Positions 16,601-19,613 of a DNA stretch of 19,613 nt are shown in pieces. Numbering within the stretch: the stretch's first letter is position 1; every line of letters begins with the position of its first letter. This stretch comes from Anaerolineae bacterium. Lineage in GTDB: Bacteria > Chloroflexota > Anaerolineae > B4-G1 > SLSP01. The stretch is from positions 1 to 19,613 of the forward strand of contig JAFGKB010000043.1 in assembly GCA_016928755.1 (NCBI GenBank), written 5' to 3'. A model generated the notes under the pieces. It ran no database searches. It worked only from the letters and a program-made list of their open reading frames with translations, and was not told the origin of the DNA. Position numbers and translations under genes: made by a program.

Positions 16601-17834
16601 AACCTACGCTTATGTTCTGGATAGTTTACCGGCTATAGCTTGGTTGGAATCTGCACCATCCTTAGTGACTAACACCGCGATTGTTGAACTAAGTTGGGTG
16701 GCTACGGATACCCAAAGTGGGGTGGCTGATGTCAGTTTGTGGTATAAATCACCACACACAGGTTGGTCTTTGCAGTCTACATATCAAGTATCTGGTAATA
16801 ACGCCGGTAATTTTGATTTTGAATTTCAAGATGGTGCAGGGTATTATGTCTTTGCCGCGACGGCTGGCGACCATGTGGGAAATTGGGAAGCGGCCCCGAT
16901 TATCTCTGAGACGCAGGTGCTTTACCAACCGGCAGAGCATCCGCCTTATGAGAAAATTTATCTACCGGGACTTGTCCGTTTTTACCCGTTGCCGGTCCCG
17001 ATTGGTAAAATTGAAATCGGTCAGGGAGAATCTTATGTATATACGCAGCATGTGGATGTGAATTTAGAGGCCACTGTAGTATGGGATACTGTGCAGGATG
17101 TGGCATTGCGTAATTACCAGGAAAGTTGGGTGACTCAGACCTTTAGCTCTCCGTTGTCGTGGGCTTTGCTGAGTGGTAACAGTGGTGTAAGGATAGTTGA
17201 TGCCCAGTTTATCGCCAGTATGGGGGGCAAGTCCAGCATTGTCTCTGACAAGGTCTATCTTTTTCTCAATGGGGACTTCAATGCCGCGTTGTCACCCTAT
17301 TGGTCTACCCACCAGGGTGGTTTTGGAGGCAATGGTAGTGGGTTACCCGTACAACGTGTATCTGGAATGGCGCGCTTGGGTGATCCAGGTTATAAAGATG
17401 CGGCTATTCCTATCGGTTATGGTACTTTGATGCAGGCGTTTACTGTGCCGGCTGACCTTTCCTATAAATACTTAAAGCTTTACTATGATTTATACTCCGA
17501 GGATTTTACCTACCGCCAACGGCAGTTCTACGATACCTTTGAGATTACGTTCAACCAGGCTCCGGCTGATGTGCGGGATCAACAGCGGGCCAGCGCTTGT
17601 ATCGAATCCAAGGGGATACCTTTGGTCTTGAAAGAGGCCGGATTGGCTTTCTGCGATGGGGCTTTGCCAAAGCACAGAAGCCAAGAAATCTCATTGGATT
17701 TGAGCGCCTTTGCGGGGCAGTCGGTCACCGTGTATATAACGCTTTGGAGCCGTGAATATGAGCCACGGCTGCTTGATGACCGCGGTTGGTATAATTCTTG
17801 GGTGGATATTGATAACGTCCGTATGGAGCCGTGA
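10671..17834 (+). CDS. Giant secreted protein of tandem Ig-like modules
   Basis: This is a 2387-residue predicted surface or secreted protein of unknown function. The start ATG at 10671 has AGAGGAGG ending 7 nt upstream. A basic N-terminus and a hydrophobic segment (about 8-36) form a signal peptide or anchor. After an N-terminal beta region (about 40-360), residues 361-2093 consist of 16 tandem modules of three types: A (about 109 residues, with 'LNW.G..W...E.WL..TG'), B (about 114, with 'LFYTNT' and a constant Cys pair), and C (about 100, with 'SGV..TTLWYK'). The order is AABC-ABC-AAABC-AABC. A short IYLPGL motif then precedes a C-terminal region ending in a jelly-roll-like 'FAGQSVTVYI...WVDIDNV' segment, common in surface proteins. 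Adhesion, sheath formation or ligand presentation are possible. It lies 74 bp after the kinase gene, so cotranscription is likely. No sortase motif was seen. Confidence 0.85.
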   Translation: MKPARFRYINIVAAACGTAFLWVAFLIVLTPTHFLLGGTTGINPQVRAITITSELPIYDPLANSGVSKTVYFNNADSSGLLTTTFEISGTPIFSLTAGPAFDHSARIYTAAGTLVKFPVTYTITTLHGSQSNVTYIVTNGVNLSTAVVISYVQDTSSPSVAIVSPSEGTYLSTTQLTVLGTTGDLGSGVQQVWGSTGTTTWSTATLAVTGSHVLAANWTYSSTFPVVNCVPYTVSIYAVDNLNTQSLVARRVITLDGIGPAGSAIFTPNVPLATWGNNPTLDVVWQGFADGCSLSGYRYLFTDTLAVTLPRSGDIFTTVAHAGATLPDGTWYLNVVARDIAGNWGGTAHMGPFQIDTVSPTSQIAIPVDTEYYNQLTAISGTASDTGGSGLDWVELRIVSGTLNWDGSAWDVKETWLAATGTTNWSLTGSLPVWESDRAYTIYAQAIDSAGNVQLVPDQATFYYDAAAPWSNINTPAHNAFYNAAFTVAGTAGDTGGAGLQGVSIRILHSGLNWNGTSWVAGETWLATSGGGTWSRSTGLPVWQHGELYTLRSRAVDNVLNTETPGLGNTFGYDTQPPVISSPNIRLASGADKLYIAPLTPTKLFYTNTLVGVQDFYVEGNQADAFAGIQEAVFSGPVLSCARPANDTDADYSGHYCVSSADNTNGSITVNSYDRAGNTAEQTYTYELDGTPPTSDASSPVQSGAASIPVSWTASDSQSGVSSVALWYKKGTSGSWQFDSTQSGASGLFSFVPGDGDGLYSFSVLATDNLGNTEVLNPLVPDAETLYDTQPPASSVLSPVDGAFYRTGFSVSGIASDGTGSGVEQVEIRILRGTLNWNGSAWVAGETWLIATGTTNWSSGGSLPAWQDGNTYTMRSRSTDRVGNVEIPGSGVAFGFDTQPPEIDFPRILPGTSDKLYVASESPTTLFYTNTMTFPQNFYIEGYQTDDFAGIQRATFSGPVLSCSRPPDDSNAVYGGRYCISTADTSSGIISVTAYDKAGNTRVQTYTYIFDGIPPESMSAAPPFANGTSIPVTWVTTDTQSGADTTTLWYQKVGGGSWTAAMTQTGSSGSFSFIPPDGDGRYLLATRARDFLENQESIPVISETQVIYDTQLPASIIRNPVANEFYSTTFVISGTAQDVGEAGLQSVKLRVLSDTLNWNGIGWIADEFWLTTTGTLTWTRVANLPMWGSGDMYGLQTQSVDRAGNIEELGVMTPFGFDIEPPHSSLSWPEDGTFYKAVFMIDGTARDSGGSGVQSVAIRVVHDGLNWDSSNWITAETWLTTTGGTYWSRNSGLPVWQSGELYTVYSRAVDKMGFVQPVPDVHTFGYDTAFPTSTINFPVDGLIYNYPFTLTGNAGDTGGAGLQSIGIRILSGTLNWDGQDWIAAETWLTATGVSDWSFATDLPVWTSGHTYTLRSLAWDNAGNQQVVNSDRVVGYDTDAPIISQPGISVPLGVTGSLYVDSARPTQLFYTNTFTGVQRFYVRGTQTDTFAGIDRATFTGPILSCPKPPDVKSTDYQAEYCISGVDSASGMIAVTAYDHAGNTTVQTYTYVLDNTPPFVKVISDTGFANRSPVTITWLVTDTQSGVLSTTLWYKRELSGTWEFITTTPASSISHTYVWDVPDDEGVYYFAATAVDQLNNAVSFPAKPDTQLVYDAAAPVSTVDMPIDGAFYNTPFVIKGTAYDVGLAGLLDVEIRILSGTLNWDGSTWITSEEWLTTTGTTDWTRSGGLPDWVSGQTYTLYARAIDSANNIENPSISYSFGYDTQPPEVQVTYPISGAFYNHLYAIAGTAYDVGGVGLEDIQIRVAAGDLSWDGEDWVTSEVWLTTTGTLNWSRVENAVPWQHGYTYTLYTRAADRLGNVTPFSENVFGYDIVSPTIVMPGIETEVGHKLYVSDRSMPTLFYTNTLESPQYFYVTGTQSDDFSGIAKAVFGESGLHCPAPSSDPNVNFRGRYCISNMDSTDGVITVTTYDRAGNTGEQTYAYVLDSLPAIAWLESAPSLVTNTAIVELSWVATDTQSGVADVSLWYKSPHTGWSLQSTYQVSGNNAGNFDFEFQDGAGYYVFAATAGDHVGNWEAAPIISETQVLYQPAEHPPYEKIYLPGLVRFYPLPVPIGKIEIGQGESYVYTQHVDVNLEATVVWDTVQDVALRNYQESWVTQTFSSPLSWALLSGNSGVRIVDAQFIASMGGKSSIVSDKVYLFLNGDFNAALSPYWSTHQGGFGGNGSGLPVQRVSGMARLGDPGYKDAAIPIGYGTLMQAFTVPADLSYKYLKLYYDLYSEDFTYRQRQFYDTFEITFNQAPADVRDQQRASACIESKGIPLVLKEAGLAFCDGALPKHRSQEISLDLSAFAGQSVTVYITLWSREYEPRLLDDRGWYNSWVDIDNVRMEP
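11751..13049 (+). repeat. Super-unit 1 of the giant protein: A1-A2-B1-C1
   Basis: A1 is 11751-12080, A2 12081-12407, B1 12408-12749 and C1 12750-13049. A modules carry 'GTASDTGG.GL', 'LNW(D/N)G', 'TWLA' and 'Y.L.(A/S)RA.D'. B1 carries the Cys641/Cys657 pair. C1 carries 'SDSQSGV' and 'GDGDGLYSF'. Boundaries were set at the repeated 'YDTQPP' type linker. Confidence 0.8.
13050..14012 (+). repeat. Super-unit 2 of the giant protein: A3-B2-C2
   Basis: A3 is 13050-13376, B2 13377-13718 and C2 13719-14012. This is the shortest unit, with a single A module. B2 has the Cys963/Cys979 pair, with the same spacing as the other B modules. Confidence 0.8.
14013..15644 (+). repeat. Super-unit 3 of the giant protein: A4-A5-A6-B3-C3
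   Basis: A4 is 14013-14339, A5 14340-14666, A6 14667-14993, B3 14994-15338 and C3 15339-15644. It has three A modules, each 327 bp. B3 has Cys1504/Cys1520. C3 is slightly longer than C1 and C2. Confidence 0.8.
15645..16949 (+). repeat. Super-unit 4 of the giant protein: A7-A8-B4-C4
   Basis: A7 is 15645-15971, A8 15972-16295, B4 16296-16634 and C4 16635-16949. B4 keeps the Cys1936/Cys1952 pair but has diverged around it (FGESGLHC instead of FSGPVLSC). C4 is the longest C module and runs into the C-terminal domain. Confidence 0.78.
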
Positions 17835-17843
17835 GCAGGAGGT

Positions 17844-19613
17844 CTATTCGTTATCTAGTTCGTAACGCTGTTCAATAAGGTCTATAGCTTCTTGGGCGGC
17901 TGTGCGCACGGCCGGGTATTCGTCCATCAACATGGCCCGCAGTGGTGTCAGGTGGTCCCACCGTCCGATGTGTGCCAGTGTATGAGCGGCCAGAATGCGT
18001 GTCTCAGGCTCCGGACTACGTATCGCTCGGTTGAGTGCCTCTATGGCCGCGTCTCCAACCCCCAATCCTAGTCCTTGTTTAGATGCCCACTGCATAAGCC
18101 ATTCTAATTGTTCGACTTGAGGTGGCGAATTTACGACGGCTGTCATTTCCCGGTGGGTTTCCTGTTCTTTTAAGGCTGCCTCGGCGGATGATCGAACTAA
18201 CCATTCGGGGTCTTCAATGACCATATGGTTAAGTATCTCTGTGGCCCAGGGCTGGCGGATAAAGCCTAATCCATGAGCTACTGCACGCCGTACCAAGATA
18301 TCAGGACTGCTGGCCGACTCTTTGAGGATATCCCACCCGGCTGGTGTTGCGGCGAACACTTCACCAATTGTGAGTACCAGTTGTTCGTCCCCGTATTCCA
18401 GGGTTTGCATCAGTATGCGTAAAGCCCCAGGGGTTCCCTGATCGGCCAATGCTAAGACGGCGTTACGACGGATGGCTACATCCCGATCCCGTAAGGCAGC
18501 GGTCAGAACATCGATCTCCCGTGGTGTCCCTACCCAGCCCAAGCCACGTAAGGCCACGGCGCGGACATTGGTATCGGGATGGCGTAATGCCTTGATGAAG
18601 AATGCTCGTGCTCCCTCACCCGCTATCAGCGCTAGAGCGCGTCCTAATTTTTGGCGTTGGGGATTGGAGATTTCAACGATAGTAAACCCTTGTGCCAATG
18701 CTTTCATCACATGTTTGCGCCACTCTGCTTCTGCCGGTGCCAGAATTGCCCAACGTGCTAAACGCAGGAGTGATTTCAATGCTGATTCATCGGCCTTGAT
18801 AGTTCTAGGGGGCTGTGTTGTATATATGTTTTTCAACAGAGCATATACCAAGGGTGTTGCATCACTCAGCCCCACAAAACATTCCAGGATAAATTGCCAG
18901 CTACCCTCATAAAGGTGTATTTCCAGTAAGGAACTGGCTTCTGTTTCTTGAGTAAGAGCGATGGCTGTCAGGTAATTACTCCATACGTAGTGGTTGATTT
19001 TCCATTCTTCACCGGTTTTATCCATAATCTTGGATTTTTGGATAGCTTTACGGACGATGTTTTCTAATTTCGATGCCCGCTCATCCTCTGGGGGAAATTG
19101 TGTAAGGATGAATTGTGATAGCTCATCTTTAGAGAGCAACTTTTTATCTAAGTCCTGACTTCTGGCAATATAACACAAGGTGTTTAGGATATAGTTTTGG
19201 ATGTCTTGTTCTGTTTCTTGGTCCTCTTTCCCCAGTTTTGGAGTGGGTACTAGACCTTGTAACCAGGTTTGCAATACGTCGTTAGCTCTATCAGGAGCTT
19301 TCCCTGTTTGTAAGGCTAACATGACCCGTAAAGTTAGCTCTGCCGGGGAAGCGCCACTTAACGCGGCCCATTGTAGTGGGGGAAGTAGTTCGTCGGGTAT
19401 GCTGCTATCTTCTTTTCCCAATAATTCAGCCCATCCAGTATACAGAGTCGGTAGTAGAGACTCCCCTGATGGCGGGATGATTTTTAACGGAACAAAGTCA
19501 GCTTCAACTAGGGGGCCATAACCAGATGGCCCGGAAGCAATTATCCAGATGCTTTCCGGCAGTTGTTCAGCCGCCGCCGCAATCCAATTGGCTGTTACCT
19601 TGCGATTCTCTGC
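17844..19613 (-). CDS. HEAT-repeat protein, C-terminal part (possible NACHT-type NTPase)
   Basis: The gene reads on the minus strand and is cut by the right window edge. The frame is open without a stop from 19613 to the TAG at 17844, giving 589 residues in view. A TTG at 19421 could be mistaken for the start, but coherent coding continues upstream. The C-terminal half is a series of helical HEAT-type repeats (for example 'HPDTNVRAVALRGLG', 'DRDVAIRRNAVLALA', 'DILVRRAVAHGLGF', 'EPETRILAAHTLA'), a scaffold for protein contacts. The edge segment, with 'ESIWIIASGPSGYGPL' and then 'FVPLKIIPPSGESL', resembles the late part of a NACHT/STAND NTPase, where a strand ending in an SR-like turn is followed by a winged-helix approach. 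No Walker motif lies in view, so the NTPase call is tentative. It converges on the giant gene. Confidence 0.75.
   Translation of the reverse strand, partial: AENRKVTANWIAAAAEQLPESIWIIASGPSGYGPLVEADFVPLKIIPPSGESLLPTLYTGWAELLGKEDSSIPDELLPPLQWAALSGASPAELTLRVMLALQTGKAPDRANDVLQTWLQGLVPTPKLGKEDQETEQDIQNYILNTLCYIARSQDLDKKLLSKDELSQFILTQFPPEDERASKLENIVRKAIQKSKIMDKTGEEWKINHYVWSNYLTAIALTQETEASSLLEIHLYEGSWQFILECFVGLSDATPLVYALLKNIYTTQPPRTIKADESALKSLLRLARWAILAPAEAEWRKHVMKALAQGFTIVEISNPQRQKLGRALALIAGEGARAFFIKALRHPDTNVRAVALRGLGWVGTPREIDVLTAALRDRDVAIRRNAVLALADQGTPGALRILMQTLEYGDEQLVLTIGEVFAATPAGWDILKESASSPDILVRRAVAHGLGFIRQPWATEILNHMVIEDPEWLVRSSAEAALKEQETHREMTAVVNSPPQVEQLEWLMQWASKQGLGLGVGDAAIEALNRAIRSPEPETRILAAHTLAHIGRWDHLTPLRAMLMDEYPAVRTAAQEAIDLIEQRYELDNE

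Overview
The window starts at the replication-origin-type core cluster of a bacterial chromosome and runs into an accessory region of very large signalling and surface proteins. The core order is rpmH - rnpA - yidD - beta-propeller lipoprotein - yidC - jag - PfkB-type kinase - parA. Several features suggest a member of the Chloroflexota, probably Anaerolineae or a relative. These are a short signal-less YidC of the Gram-positive type, a PQQ-like propeller lipoprotein beside yidC, a 'PTATPT' type extracellular linker, a short 'IYLPGL' motif before the C-terminal region of a giant secreted protein, and a protein combining CHAT, TPR and Ser/Thr kinase regions. The lineage is inferred from gene content and style; no 16S rRNA or other decisive marker is present.

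Region 1 (1-2256): a near-consensus sigma70 promoter (37-65) is followed by a terminator-like hairpin (91-117), then rpmH, rnpA, yidD and a propeller lipoprotein spaced 0 to 13 bp apart. Together they supply ribosomal protein L34, the RNase P protein, a membrane-insertion helper and a surface-anchored propeller. Region 2 (2257-5966): two short palindromes, then yidC, jag, a PfkB-family kinase and parA, closed by a strong intrinsic terminator. jag, the kinase and parA are translationally close or overlapping. No parB follows parA in this window.

Region 3 (6172-17834): two very large co-oriented genes. The first encodes a 1474-residue predicted membrane receptor: an N-terminal CHAT-like domain whose catalytic His and Cys positions look replaced, TPRs, a Ser/Thr kinase domain lacking the glycine-rich loop, more TPRs, one membrane segment, a Pro/Thr linker and an external beta domain with a cysteine-rich tail. 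The second, 74 bp downstream, encodes a 2387-residue secreted protein built from 16 tandem beta modules of three types (A, B, C) in four A(n)-B-C super-units, ending in a jelly-roll-like region.

Region 4 (17844-19613, minus strand): the C-terminal part of a HEAT-repeat protein, converging on the giant gene with 9 bp between stops. Its reading frame is open to the window edge, and the edge portion resembles the end of a NACHT/STAND NTPase module.

The most interesting hypothesis is that the pseudo-CHAT/TPR/kinase receptor and the giant repeat protein form a cell-surface sensing pair, with a NACHT-HEAT-like protein next door. CHAT, TPR, kinase, NACHT and HEAT domains recur together in bacterial conflict and signalling loci. 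This functional link is inference from adjacency and domain content only.
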